Counted from the stretch's first letter, positions 46,224 through 57,699 are shown. The stretch: 64,000 nucleotides of DNA from Neoscytalidium dimidiatum (GCA_037367355.1 CM074699.1:682001-746000), one strand, 5' to 3'. Translations and numbers: made by a program. The notes: generated from the letters alone by a model not told the origin.

Positions 46224-47834
46224 ATCGGGCGTCACGCGTACACACAAAAATACCCGTGTGAGGGCGGGCGGGTGTCGGGCCGTCCGCGCTCTTCCGACTT
46301 CTAGCTTACGAGGATTCGCCCTTTTCGGTGTCCAGCTAGCGCGCGTAGGATTCGAAGGGAACAAGAAAAGGCGCGACGGTCTTCGACATCGGAGTTGCGC
46401 GAGCACGTATGGATGGAAGACGCTATAGAAAACCACAGAAAACGACCTGTACGAGGGGAAAACGGGCAAAAACCAACGGGCAAACAATCCGAAATAGCCC
46501 CCACCAACAACGGGAAAGGCAAAGGCAAAGGGAAGGAAGGAAAAAAAAAAAGAGAGACGAAGGAACGTGCGTTGGGGCGCATGCAGTGGCGTGCATCATC
46601 CGCGCTTCCCCCATCCAGGCAGCCCCATCGGAGGACCCGAATGCTTGGACACGAAATGCGGCGCGAGAAGCGCAAGGGTGCAGGGTGGATAAGCCACTGA
46701 GAATCGCGAGCGTTCCGTTTGGCTGGCTGCAAGTGTCCATCAATCATTTTTTTTTTCTTTCCCCGCGGTAACTGCTAGTGTGTTGATCGACGTCCAGACG
46801 CGTCCCACGTGGGTCCACCTTTCATAGCTCAATTTTTCGGTCCCTTTGCCGCTCTACGCGTGGAATCCGTAGGAACGACAAGGTCCATCCGAGCAGTGCA
46901 ATTGTCAGCATCAGCTTTCTTGGGGTCGTAGGAAGCTGGCGGAAAGGTAACCTCCAATCATCGGCTTCGTATTCGCCTCTTGAATCCTGGCTTGGCGGCC
47001 CGCCTTAGCAAGGTAACCGGTGGATTGGATAGTTGAGCTAGATTGGAGAACGCATCTGCGTGTAAAAGGCAGTCTGCTCATGATTCGACGCCTCCAGTTT
47101 TTCTTGGCGGGCGCGAGACATGGCCATTGGGGATCTTTGGGCGAGGCAGCTCCGAAGTCCCGGCCGCGCGATCGAGCCCGGGATGGCAAAAAGAGTCTCG
47201 ATAGGCCAGATGTGTCGGATCGGCATGGCCGCAAGCGCGGGGGTGGTGGGACGAGCTTGCCTCTCGTGATGCTCATCGGAACTTCGGGTAGCGGATGGAT
47301 AGTCCGGGCCGCTTTTTAGGTGCAGAAGGAAATAATTTAGTCGGAGATCATGGCATGCCACATGTCAGCTTCGGAAGTTGTTGATAGCAGTAACAGAATT
47401 GGAAAACAGAGAGCCGCCGAAGCCGAAAACGAGAATAGGCCAGTCTGTAGAGAGCATGACAGCAAAAATGGAAGAACCAGGGAAAAAAAAAAAAAAAGAA
47501 AGAACAGGGAAAGAAGCGGAAAATGCAAAAAATTAAGTCTTCGTGGACATTAATTTTCAGCCGTGAGCTGTCTGTACTCGTTCTATATCGTACGTCTATC
47601 CGAATGTGATGGCGATGATTCCGCGAGCCCGCTCCTGCGATGGAAAACACCAATCCGCCCGTAATCCAAGCAATGCCGCGGTCCAGCCCAGCGCCCAAAA
47701 AAAAGTCCTATCGAGAAAATAGTGATAACAGTTGTGGAAAAAAGACATTTCCGTACGCATCAGACGCATTTGCACACGGCTAACTGCACTTGCTCTGTGC
47801 AAATACATACCTGCCGCAGCCAGACAATTTTCCA

Positions 47835-48806
47835 TTATAATATAACGCACCGATGGTCGCGGCGGACTCGTCGCCTTCCGGTGGTGCTGCTGCCGCTGCC
47901 ACCGCCACCACCAGTGCTATGTCGACTGGCTGGATGGTGTCTCCGGGTGCTGGCGCTGGCGCGGCCGTAGGAGTCGCCGTGTGACCGGGTGCGCTCCATA
48001 TCTCTCCGGATAATCTGCCTGCAGAGATCCACGAAAACTTCGTCGACATTTGCGCGGCGTCGTGCACTGGTTTCGTAGTACGGGCAATTTCCCCACGCTT
48101 GACTGACGGCAAATGCGCGCGCTCGCGTGACAGCGCGGTCTTCCTCCAAATCGGACTTGTTGCCTACCAGCACGATAGGTACCCGTTCGTCGTCTTTTAT
48201 TCGGATAATCTGGTCGCGAAGCTCGGCAAGTTCGTGTAGGGACGTCATTGAGGTGATGCTGAACACGAGAAGGAATCCTTGGCCAGTTTTCATGTAAAGT
48301 TCTCTTGTGGCTTGTTAGCGGGGTGCGGGGCAGCTGAAGCGGCGCGGGAGAAGTACCTCATGGCAGCTGCAAGCTAGTTAGCCGGACGCGCGTGCATAAA
48401 CTCAGGGAAAAGCAATGGCTTACTAAACTGTTCTGTTCCTGCAGTGTCCAGGATCTCGAGCACTACCGACCGTCCCTAGAGCACGCAGAGTCAGGCGTCG
48501 AACGTCCCCTATGCAGGTGGCGGGTTGAGGCAGAGCTACTAACGTCGACGTCGATGGCCTTGCGGTAAGAGTCTTCGATGGTCGGGTCGTAGGACTCGAT
48601 CCACACATTCTGGACAAACTGTGCTGTTTGGCGGTCAATTGGGCGGGTCTGCGCGCATCAGGGCTGTTCGGAGTTTACCTGTAAGACAGCTCTTGCCCAC
48701 TCCACCTGTTCATCGACGGCGTTAGCACTGGCGCAGATCGCGATCGGCGCGAGGGTCTCAGCATACCGGATCCGAGGACGACGATGTGGTACTCTCGTTG
48801 TGACAT
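47835..48806 (-). CDS. RSR1: Ras-family GTPase, Rsr1/Bud1 (Rap-like), 6 exons with a 10-nt micro-exon
   Basis: The exons are 48806-48767, 48705-48679, 48623-48544, 48475-48424, 48366-48357 and 48303-47835, giving 225 residues. Introns are 53-68 nt. The joined protein has all G-box motifs: P-loop [11 protein letters not shown], switch [42 protein letters not shown] and ETSAR. The sequence after DTAG has Thr where Ras has Gln61, as in Rap/Rsr1. The last residues are basic and end in the prenylation box CVIL, which predicts geranylgeranylation and plasma-membrane attachment. In yeast Rsr1 directs polarity through Cdc24 and Bud proteins; in filamentous fungi it guides hyphal tip growth. Exon 5 is only 10 nt (encoding part of TAMR) and is flanked by good GTAC donor and TGCAG acceptor sites. 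Confidence 0.93.
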
Positions 48807-50629
48807 GCCTCTGCGCAGCGGGCTGGCGAGGAGAGCTGCAGGGGACGGGGATTACGGGGCAGAGATGGGATCGCGCGCGGTCGAGCTGGAGCGTGGGAGA
48901 CGGAGCCCGCGCGCCAACAGCTGGCGCAGGAGGAGCACGCCACGCAGCAGGAGATGGAGCAGGTGGGAGCTGCTTGGGAGCTTGCGGTGGCTCGGCCAGG
49001 GCGCAGGCTGAGGTGGTGTGCTGGGTGCTAGGTGCTGGGTCTAGCTCTCGAGATGTGCGGCTCGGACGAGAAGCCGTGCGCGGCGCGTACCGTGGGAACG
49101 ACTCAACCGGGGGTCGCTAGGGCGCCTGTCAGCCATGTGCACGCAATTGGGAGGCTCAGCGCGTGGCTCGGGGGGTCGCGGGTCGCGGGCGACGCTTTGG
49201 GAGCATCAACGCACCTTCAGCAGCGCGGGACTTGGGGTCGAGGGCGAAGAGCAAGGATGCGCACTCGTGCCGCGGAGTCAGGCGCAGACCGGGGGGAGCT
49301 CGGCAACGGCAAGGGCAAGGTCAGGCGTGGTCGTGGAGCACCGGGCGTGCGAGGGCGAGGGCGAGGCACTCTCGGGGCGCGGGTATCGAGGTCGGCGGGT
49401 GGTGAGGTCTGCGACGGGGCGCGCGAGGAGGGTGTGGGCATGATTAATAGACGGCGCAGCGCAGCTCGTGCAGCTCTGGATTGTTTAGGCGTTGGCGGTT
49501 GACATAATTTCGCGGAGCTTGAGAGTGATAGGCGAGCGTCGACGTAACCGCATCAGTGCGCGCTTGAAGCCTTCCTGGCCTGCGCCTTGGAGCCGTCAGT
49601 CGATGTGGCCCAGGGCCGCGCTGCCGGGCGCCGCGGATGACAGCATGATCTCCCCCAGTCTCATCCCGACCCCGTCAGGCACGGCTGCTAGTCGACGAGC
49701 GCGCAGCCACCGACGAGGGCGAGGGCCCTTGGGGCGTGTCGGGGGCGCCAGCGCGGCGGCTCTGCGCTGAGTCCTGGAGCGGCCGAAGAAGGCCAATCCC
49801 TCCAGCTGGAATTCGCCAGGCACTCGCGCTCCAATCGCCCGGGACGTGCGTGCCCCTGCTCCAGCTGCACAAGGAATCAATCAGATCAAATGCATGCATG
49901 CATGCACAACTCGCGAGGCGATCGCCCTCCGCCTGCCCAGCCGCGCTGCCTCCCTCGTCCGCTACCCCGTGCCTGTTGTATTATTGTGCAGCCCAAGGAA
50001 CGTTTCCGCACGCCGCAGCGCCCGCTCGCCGCCGAGGCAGCGAGGCACCCAGGCTGCCAGGCACAGCCCGTGTGCTGCTGCTGCTGCTGCTGCTGCTGAG
50101 CTTAGCGGTGCGCGCGCGGCGGGTGCTGGCCCGTCCGGCCTGCGCTGATGGCACGATGAGCGCGTGGCTGCCGGTCAGCGCACCGCTGCCACACTGCGAC
50201 AGCTCAGCAGGCCAATTTCTCGCAGACGCGGTCGGGGGACTCCCAGCGGCGTGCGTAGCCTGCGAGCATGCGAAACGGGGAGCCTGGAGCGCGCGGAGCC
50301 GGCTCAGGAGCGCGCGTGGAAGAGTAATTATGGGGCGTGGTGCCGGCGTAATTGATTTGCAGCGCGACAGGACGATGTACGAGCGCGTGCAGGAAAATCA
50401 GGGACGCAACGGCGCATGTCGTTGTGGTTGGTCGGTGGTCGTCTTGCTGCACCTGCAACGGCCGCCGCCCGTCTGCGAGCTGCGAGGAGAACGCCGTGCC
50501 CGAGTGCCCGAGTGCCCGACGCGCGCCCAGACGTCGGCCCCCCGGCAACCTCCGCCCGCGCCGCACCCAACACCGCCCGAGCGAGAGCTCAGCGCCCGCG
50601 CCAGCTCGTCAGCCTGCGAACGTCCAACG
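48807..50629. promoter_or_regulatory. GC-rich divergent region between RSR1 and EMC1
   Basis: About 1.8 kb of GC-rich sequence separates two divergent genes and must contain both promoters. It holds many long overlapping open frames on both strands, expected at this GC content, none with a domain. One plus frame is open continuously into EMC1 from 49736 but has no conserved sequence before 50630. Confidence 0.4.
50075..50098. repeat. (CTG)8 microsatellite
   Basis: Eight perfect CTG triplets lie about 530 bp upstream of the EMC1 start. Confidence 0.9.
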
Positions 50630-53601
50630 ATGCTGCTCCCCAAGCTGCTGGCATTGGCCGCCTCCCTGGTCCCCGCCACCCTCGCCGTCTTCGCCGACGA
50701 TGCCTACCATGTCGACTACCACTATGCCCTGCTAGGCGCCCCCAAGCAGCACGCTACCTTCTTCCACCAGCCACGCCCCGACTCCAAGGCCTCGCTGCTC
50801 TACACTCTGTCCGATAAGCTCATACTCGGCGCCGTGAACCCGAAAGATGGCTCCGTCGTGTGGCGACAGGATCTTTCACCTGGATCGAGCTCTGGTGATG
50901 GCTACTTGAGAGCCGGTGACGGCCAGGACGTTGTCATCAGCGCTGTAGAAGGCCAGGTTGCTGCTTGGGACGCGGCGGACGGCAAACTCGTCTGGAGCAC
51001 CGTCTTCAAGGACTCTTCCGTGAAGGATCTGGAGGTCCTGGAGCTTCCTGATGCCTCGGCAGCTGCCAGCGGCGTGAAGGACGTGATCGCGTTGTCTGGT
51101 GGCAGCACATCCGTGGTGCGGAGGCTGGATGGTCAGACGGGCGCCGTGAAGTGGGAGTTTGAGGATAACAGGTAGCCTTATTCCCACACTCTTGTGTACT
51201 GTGCTGACACGGCTTGCAGCGGGGATGCTCCGTTCCAGATTTCCTCCTCTGCTACCGCCGTCTACTCTGTGTCACTGCATTCGACTATGCTAGGTGGCCT
51301 AAAACTCAAGGTCATGGTGATCGATCCCATTACCGGCCAGAAGATCGACCAATATACCCTTTCCTCGGACAGCGATGTCTCGACTACAGATGACATCCTG
51401 TTCGTTGGTGCCAATACGGCTTCCCCGCTGCTGGCCTGGACGGACAAGACGTTCAAGACTTTGAAGGTGAACATCATTGGAACCAAGGGTATCTCAACAT
51501 TCAACATCGAGAACAAGAGCGGCGAAGATATTCAGAAAGTTGTGCTTCATGCGCCACACAGCATCAACTCTCTGCCGCACTTCCTCGTCCACTACCAGTC
51601 CACAAGCAGCCATTGGGCTGAAGTATATCACGTAGACCTTAAGGCAGGCTCAATTTCCAAAGCCTATGACTTACCCAACTTAGCTGGCAGAGGAGCCTTT
51701 GCGACAAGCACCACGGACGCGAATGTCTATTTCACTAGGATCACTCCCGAGGAAGTCTTGGTGGTCTCCTCCGCATCTCATGGAATTTTAGGACGCTGGC
51801 CGGTTAAGAATGCAGTCTTCGATGACTCCTTGTATCCTCTGCACGCTGTTTCTGAGGTAGCTGTTCGGGAAGGAAGCGCGTCTGCTGTAAGATCTGCCGT
51901 GTATCTTTCTGGCGGAAACTGGAATTTGTTCCGCAACGGTGACCCATCCTGGTCGCGGCCGGAAGTTCTCTCAGGAGCCCTTGATGCTATTTGGATCGAT
52001 CTTCCTGGGGAAGAATCGCTGGTCCAGGAGCTGGAAATCGAGACTCATCAAAGTGTTTTTGCCGCCTATGTACATCGCGTCAAGAGGCACCTCAAGGACC
52101 TGGAACATCTCCCGGACTTCCTGCAAACTCTCCCTACTCGGTTGCTGGGTCAAGACGAAGCCTCTGATGTCTTCGAAAAGGCAAGGCGAGACACATTTGG
52201 CCTTAACAAACCTGTCGTGGTCGCGACCGAAAGCGGCCGCTTCCTGGCAATTTCCGGCGGCGCTATCGCATGGAATCATGATATTTTGGAGCTCCCTATT
52301 GGAGAAAAGGTTGAAGATGTCGAACTCGCCGTCAACAGCAAGGGCCAGATCGCCGCCATCTTTCCGCAGCTCAATCGCCATGTCCTTTTAAACGCAACCA
52401 GCGGGCACCTCATTCGGAGCGTGCCATTAAAATTGGCACTTGAATTGGACGCTGAAGATGCCACGGGTGCTGCATCAAAGTCCGACTTTACTTACAAGGT
52501 CATCGACGGCGAAATCAAGGGTTTCTGGTCCGGTTCTGAATTGGTGTGGAGGTTTGCCCCTCCTGCAGGTGAACAAATCCTCAACGTCACTCCCAGGCCT
52601 GTGAACGACCCTGTTGCCTCGATTGGCAAGGTTCTCGGAGATCGCCGCGTTCTCTACAAGTACCTCAACCCCAATTTGGCATTCGTTACCGCAGTTGCCA
52701 ACCCTGGCATCCTGTCTGTCTATCTCCTAGATAGTGTATCAGGTGCCATTCTGTGGCAAGCTTCGCACGAGGGCGTCGACACTACTCAGACTATTGCTAC
52801 CGCGTTGTCAGAGAACTGGCTCGCATATTCCTTCACGCTCGGATCTCTTGAGACCCCTTCCAAGGGTCACCAGCTAGTTGTCGCTGAGTTCTTTGAGTCC
52901 CCGCTGCCCAACGACCGTGGCCCGTTTGGCGCCGCCTCAAACTATTCTGCGATTCGGCCCTTCGCCGGGGTCGTCGGCGAATCCGCCAAGCCGCACGTCC
53001 TTTCGCAGACCTATCACATCCCGGAGCCCATCTCCCACATGGCTGTAACGCAGACGGCGCAAGGCATCACGTCCAAGTGGCTCCTAGTCACTCTTCCTCA
53101 ATCAAACTCGATTGTTGGGATTCCCCGTCAGATACTCGATCCGCGACGACCCGTTGGTCGCGATCCAACTCCGGAAGAGGCAGCGGAGGGTCTTACACGC
53201 TATGCCCCTGTTATAGAGTTCAACCCGGCGCAGTACCTAAATCACCAGAGGGAAGTTTTTGGTGTGAAGAAGGTCATTACCACTCCTGCGCTCCTAGAAA
53301 GCACTAGCTTGGTTTTCGCGTATGGCTTGGATGTGTTCGGGACGAGAGTATCTCCTAGCTTTGCGTTTGACATTTTGGGCAAGGGCTTTAACCGCTTCCA
53401 GCTGTTGACGACGGTTGCGGCCTTATTTGTGGGTGTGCTATTTGTGGTGCCGTTGGTGAGTTTGATCTTGTCTCCCTAAACCCCGGCTCCTCCCATGCAT
53501 CTTCCCTGCCAACGCCTTGCGTAACTTCCTTGCTGATGCACAGCTAACGATCCACCCAGGTGCGGAGGAAGCAGATCAATGCCAGGTGGCAGATAGTGTA
53601 A
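50630..53601 (+). CDS. EMC1: ER membrane protein complex subunit 1, 3 exons
   Basis: The exons are 50630-51171, 51220-53455 and 53560-53601, giving 939 residues. Introns are 48 and 104 nt. The start is set by a signal peptide (MLLPKLLALAASLVPATLA) followed by the family's FADDAYHVDYHYALLG. The luminal part is a beta-propeller with PQQ-like repeats (DGSVVWRQDL, DGKLVWSTVF, TGAVKWEFED). The DUF1620 region follows, with SQTYHIPEPISHMAVTQT, ITSKWLLVTLPQSNSIVGIP and YLNHQREVFGVKKVITTPAL. One membrane helix near the C-terminus (LLTTVAALFVGVLFVVPL) precedes a cytosolic tail. The tail VRRKQINARWQIV comes only from the 14-codon last exon; unspliced reading ends falsely at VSLILSP. EMC inserts tail-anchored and multipass proteins into the ER membrane. 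The gene is divergent from RSR1. Confidence 0.94.
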
Positions 53602-54764
53602 AACATAGACGACACGACGATTGGCACGGCAAGACCCACCCCAAAAAAAAGTATGATAGATTCGACGACATAATTGAGATCCGAACTTCTGGCAAGGCGA
53701 GAAACTGTGTGCGACATGCTACGTCAACAAGCGATTTCCCGGTTTGTGTTTTGGCCCAGCTTCCGCCCGCGGCGATCAGAATGCGGGGATTGAGAGCGTT
53801 GAAGCCCGGTGATCAGGGTGATACTGTTTCAACGCAACCCATCCTTGCCGTCGCATGAATACTCCTTGAATCTTGATCAATCCGGGATGCGTGGTGTCCA
53901 CTCACGGTCAGAGTTTTGATGTATGCCAGGGCGGTTCGCGCGGCATGCTAGACGACAGCCATTGTAGTGACATAGCGGTACCCAACAGGGCAGGCATTTT
54001 GTAGTAGTCGAGCATGCTTACGCGGGAGCAAACTCTCCATGGATTGATGACAGTGCATAGTTACTCAGCAGGTGCGTCTGCCAATGGAGGCTAGCATGCT
54101 GCGCGTACGTGAGAAGCCGCGCCGACAATGGCATTCGCGTAACTCCAGCCTTTTAACAGATGCAAATGAGGCATTTCCAAGGTAACTAACGGTATTTGGA
54201 GGATGTAGGGCTTACGATCTCCGTCCAAGACACCGCGGCACAACAAACTCTCCGTCTAGACGTATTAGGCAATGGTAACTACCACATGCATGTCGGGCTT
54301 TATGGTAGACCCGAGGCCGCTCTTTGCAGTCTGAGGGTCACATAATGACGCCGGTAAGGAGATACCACAGCACGAGAAATCCAACATCACTGAAGGCTCT
54401 GATTGTTGCGCCTCTTTGATTGGATGGTAGTCTCACTGCATGACAAGGAATTCGTTATGACTGTTGTTCTGTAAGCTGCAAGCGGGACCTGGGTTGGATT
54501 GCCGGCGGTATGCTGACGTCAAGACCCTAACTCCGCCAGCTCCTCCTAAACTCCGTTCCCTCCGACCACAAGTCCTCCATGCACATCGACATTCAAAGAT
54601 AGTATACAAGCCTTGAGGCTAAGCTTCTTGAGTATTTATATCTCAATTATTCCCCATCCAGGATTCCCTCATCAACAGCTCAATTGACCACAAGCCTTCA
54701 CCGCAGGATCACCAACCTTCTTCAAGCTTCCTCACATTCACCAAACACCAATCGACCACCCACC
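53602..54764. other. Intergenic region and SDR upstream sequence
   Basis: The region holds the 3' flank of EMC1 and the upstream region of the SDR gene. TATTTATA at about 54,634 lies some 130 bp before the SDR ATG, followed by a C/A-rich leader, and is a plausible TATA box. No gene or repeat is supported elsewhere. Confidence 0.4.
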
Positions 54765-55559
54765 ATGACCGACCAGCGCAAGTACACCACTAAGCTCGTC
54801 GGCAAGCACGTCCTCATCATCGGCGGTAGCTCGGGCATCGGCTACGGCGTGGCCGAAGCCTCCCTCGAGCACGGCGCCTTCGTCACCATCTCGTCGTCCA
54901 GCGCCCCGCGCCTCTCGAGCGCGGTCGAGAAGCTCTCGGCGGCGTACCCCTCGGCAGCCAAGGACGGCCGCATCGCGTCCGCCGTGTGCGACCTGGGCGA
55001 CGAGGCGACGATCGAGGCGAACGTGGCGGCGCTCTTCGCGGGCGTGGCGGCGGCGCGGGCCCTCGACCACGTCGTCTACAGCGCCGGCGACGCGCTGGCC
55101 GTCGTGCCGCTCGCGGAGGCGCGCCTCGCCACCATCAAGCAGGCCGGCATGGTGCGCTTCTTCGGGCCCCTGCTGTGCGCCCGCGAGGCCGCCGCGTACC
55201 TGCCCCGCTCCGTCGACGCCAGCTTCACCATCACCTCCGGCTCCGTCGCGCACCGCCCCATGCCCGGCTGGGCCGTCGTCGGCTCCTACGCCGCCGGCCT
55301 CTTCAGCATGACCAGGGGCCTCGCGCTGGACATGAAGCCCATCCGGGTCAACTGCGTGACGCCCGGCGCCGTGGACACGGAGCTCTGGCGCATGCCCGAG
55401 GCGGAGAAGGAGGCGATGTTCAAGAAGTACGAGGAGAAGATGCCGACGGGGAGGGTTGGACGGGTCGAGGACGTGGCGGAGGCGTTTTTGTATGTCATGA
55501 AGGATAGGAATACGACGGGCAGCATTGTGGATACGAACGGTGGGGTGCTGTTGGTTTGA
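54765..55559 (+). CDS. Short-chain dehydrogenase/reductase-family protein lacking the YxxxK catalytic pair
   Basis: A single exon encodes 264 residues, normal for classical SDRs. The Rossmann start is intact (VLIIGGSSGIGYGVAEASLE, with G20-x3-G24-x-G26), as are the cofactor-site DLGD, an NNAG-equivalent YSAG, and the late RVNCVTPGAVDTELW and GSIVDTNGG motifs. The active-site segment reads TSGSV and, 12-15 residues later, GWAVVGSYAAGLFSMTRGLA. By alignment from TRGLALDM, the Tyr and Lys positions hold Val172 and Ala176; Tyr175 is nearby but no Lys follows four residues later. So it is either a pseudo-enzyme or a member of an atypical SDR group. Related fungal proteins with SYAxGL in this place are in my memory. 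Codon use is strongly GC-biased. No cluster genes flank it. Confidence 0.9.
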   Translation: MTDQRKYTTKLVGKHVLIIGGSSGIGYGVAEASLEHGAFVTISSSSAPRLSSAVEKLSAAYPSAAKDGRIASAVCDLGDEATIEANVAALFAGVAAARALDHVVYSAGDALAVVPLAEARLATIKQAGMVRFFGPLLCAREAAAYLPRSVDASFTITSGSVAHRPMPGWAVVGSYAAGLFSMTRGLALDMKPIRVNCVTPGAVDTELWRMPEAEKEAMFKKYEEKMPTGRVGRVEDVAEAFLYVMKDRNTTGSIVDTNGGVLLV

Positions 55560-56067
55560 GTGGAGAGCAGAGTACGGGGTGAGGTTTTGTGTGTGACGAG
55601 AGGGGTTATAGGAGTAGATGAGGCTGGGTGGGAAGGATGAACAGAACTTCTATCATGACAAATTAATGTGTGCTCTTACGACCCATATGAAACGACCGCG
55701 TATGCTGCAGTGTGAGCCGAGGTTTCCCTTTTTTTTTTTTTTTTTTTTTAGGACGGGTACAGGTGTCTGGATGTAGTTTCAGAAAGTGATAGTATAACTT
55801 TTTCATACGAATGATGTCTTCAGCTCTCTACAGAGTTGAGTCACTATCAGTCACGCAATAGGACAGAGGAAAGTGCATGGTGTAGACACTGTACATTAAT
55901 ATTACACGCAAGGTCAATGTCCGGTTTTTGTTCTCCCAAAAGGCTGTGCTTTGATCCTGAAAAGACCCCCTTGAGCGCCGATTTCCCGCTATGGTGGATT
56001 GAATCCATGAAAATTAAACCAAGAACACGTCTCTTCCGCGTATTGACCAAATCCGGGGCTCCTAGCC
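55560..56067. other. Intergenic region between convergent genes
   Basis: It contains the 3' flanks of the SDR gene and the LRR-like gene and a 21-nt T-run at 55729-55749. Nothing else is seen. Confidence 0.5.
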
Positions 56068-57699
56068 CTACGAATCGACGAAGTCATCCCAAATGCTTCT
56101 CCCTCCGCCCCTATCCTTGACGCCAGTCCAACCATAATCAAACTCGCAGTAGGGCCCCTTCGCAACTCTCCTCACACCCTGAATGGCGTTGGCGATGTTC
56201 CTGTTATCGCCCTCTTTTTCGATCCAGCGCCGAACCTGGGGTGCAGTCTGCCCTTCAGATGCCGGAATTTTCTCCAGCATCTTCCTGCCCTTGTCGCTTC
56301 GCAGGTAGCTCAGCAGCTCACAGCTTAACATGCCTGCAGGTAGTGCTCGTATCGCGTTGACGTTGTGCGGTATCCAGCCTTGAGATAGGTTAATATGGGT
56401 AACTTGGCCCCAGCTGCCGTTCCAGTCTGGACAGGGAGCGGCGTGCTTGATGTTCCAATCTCCAGCTTGTTCTTGAAGGTTGCGGGTGATGCGGGGCGAA
56501 GGCGGTTCTCGATCATTGATACCCCAAGTAAGCGCCGGGATCCAGTCACAGCCACAGAGATCCAGCCACTTGAGACAGTACGTGTTGTTGGCGAGACGCC
56601 GTAAAATATTTGCAGCCTCGTGCCAGTCGTTGTCCATTTCCGAGTAGAAATGAGATCCACCAGCGTTTACACTTCCGTGCTGACTAATCATCGATGCTGT
56701 GGTCGCGTGCGGAGTCATGCTTGGCTTAGGCCAGAAAGCCAGAGACAAATGGGTGAGCGTTGCAAGGTGGGAGGATAAGGTCAAGAGCTGTGACCACGAT
56801 GCTCTTTGGGGGTACCCAAGTGACAAGTGCGTCAAGTTTGGGAAACGAGTGCTGAGAACAGCTTTCGGCAAGATAGGAGCCTCCGCGCCTGCTTCCTCCC
56901 ACGAGTCCGCCACGTCTTCCGTCACTGATAGGTTTTTCAAGGCTTCTGCTATATCTTCCTTCCTCGGTCCTGGGGGTTGGGTAATATACCTCGTAAGATC
57001 TCCAACTGTGAGCTTCCTTGTAATCATGCCGGTAAGGTCCAAGTGTACGAGTTCGTCACTGCCGGTAGCATCCTCCAGCTCATGTTCAGACAAGAACAGG
57101 AGCCTGAGAGTTTGTAAGGTAATGCCATCCTCTGGTCCGTATATGGCTAGGTAGCTGAGAAGAATATCTTTGAGCGGAATGGGAAGAGTTGCTAGGTAGT
57201 ATTGTTCGTATTCCAGAAGCCGCTCCCAATTCTTCGCCAAAGTCTTGCATGTGTAATGCACCAGGCTGCGCGAAGCGGGTAAGCGTTCCGTAAATCGTGG
57301 CTTCAACGTCTTCCACAGCCTAGGTATGTCCCCGATGTTTTCAGAAGCATGCCTGCTCTTTTCGAGCCAGCTCTGCGGCGCCGCCGGGCCTGGCACACGT
57401 CTGCCGTTTGTAGTTCTCGCAACCAGTCTTGGCCTAGGTGCTGCAATCTCAGGTAAATTGAGGATTTGCCTCACGGCTGGGTGAACAGCCGGTGTTGTAA
57501 GCGTCTGGGTGATCTCGTTTCGGCGGTCAAGTGCGGATCTCGGAGCTTGCTCGCGACGCAGTTGGTTTAGTCGGTCGTTCACCGACTGCGAAGAAGAAGG
57601 AAACGCATTGCTAGGGGTCGAAGAGCGAGACGAGGACAGTGACGGATGCACGTAGTTGCTGGCTGGTTTGTAGCTCGGCTGATGGTGCTTCTTGGGCAT
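56068..57699 (-). CDS. LRR-like fungal protein of unknown function
   Basis: A single open frame encodes 543 residues. Residues 1-60 are Ser/Pro-rich and disordered. A helical section follows (LVHYTCKTLAKNWERLLEYE, LPIPLKDILLSYLAIYGPED). From about 205 to 440 there are spaced segments in the style of leucine-rich repeats: LRLLFLSEHELED, LVHLDLTG, FPNLTHLSLGYP, LATLTHLSLAF, CLKWLDLCGCDWI and VTHINLSQGWIP. The C-terminal part contains KGPYCEFDYGWTGVKDRGG. No F-box is evident, although F-box proteins with such repeats are common in fungi and the helical part could hide a diverged one. Function cannot be assigned. The start is the first ATG; the frame is open on neither side for long. Convergent with the SDR gene. 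Confidence 0.8.
   Translation of the reverse strand: MPKKHHQPSYKPASNYVHPSLSSSRSSTPSNAFPSSSQSVNDRLNQLRREQAPRSALDRRNEITQTLTTPAVHPAVRQILNLPEIAAPRPRLVARTTNGRRVPGPAAPQSWLEKSRHASENIGDIPRLWKTLKPRFTERLPASRSLVHYTCKTLAKNWERLLEYEQYYLATLPIPLKDILLSYLAIYGPEDGITLQTLRLLFLSEHELEDATGSDELVHLDLTGMITRKLTVGDLTRYITQPPGPRKEDIAEALKNLSVTEDVADSWEEAGAEAPILPKAVLSTRFPNLTHLSLGYPQRASWSQLLTLSSHLATLTHLSLAFWPKPSMTPHATTASMISQHGSVNAGGSHFYSEMDNDWHEAANILRRLANNTYCLKWLDLCGCDWIPALTWGINDREPPSPRITRNLQEQAGDWNIKHAAPCPDWNGSWGQVTHINLSQGWIPHNVNAIRALPAGMLSCELLSYLRSDKGRKMLEKIPASEGQTAPQVRRWIEKEGDNRNIANAIQGVRRVAKGPYCEFDYGWTGVKDRGGGRSIWDDFVDS

Larger units (their letters stand above)
43285..47834. other. Long gene-poor region with simple repeats
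   Basis: No supported gene lies in 4.5 kb. The longest frames (minus 44492-45016, 174 codons; minus 45927-46487, crossing the microsatellites) have no recognised domain and repeat-driven composition. Several homopolymer A or T runs occur (for example near 45,914, 46,548, 46,747 and 47,480). Dinucleotide and trinucleotide repeats are listed separately. No RNA gene or transposase was seen. Confidence 0.4.

Noticed and set aside
45927..46487. 186-codon minus frame with a (HT)n run
   Set aside because: Its continuity comes from the GT and GTC microsatellites; no other coding evidence.
49736..50629. 298-codon in-frame extension upstream of EMC1
   Set aside because: It contains the CTG repeat and unconserved GC-rich sequence. 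The EMC1 signal peptide starts at 50630, which fixes the start.
54738..55253. 171-codon minus frame opposite the SDR gene
   Set aside because: It is antisense to a clear SDR reading frame and Gly/Arg/Val-rich, a mirror of GC3-biased codons.
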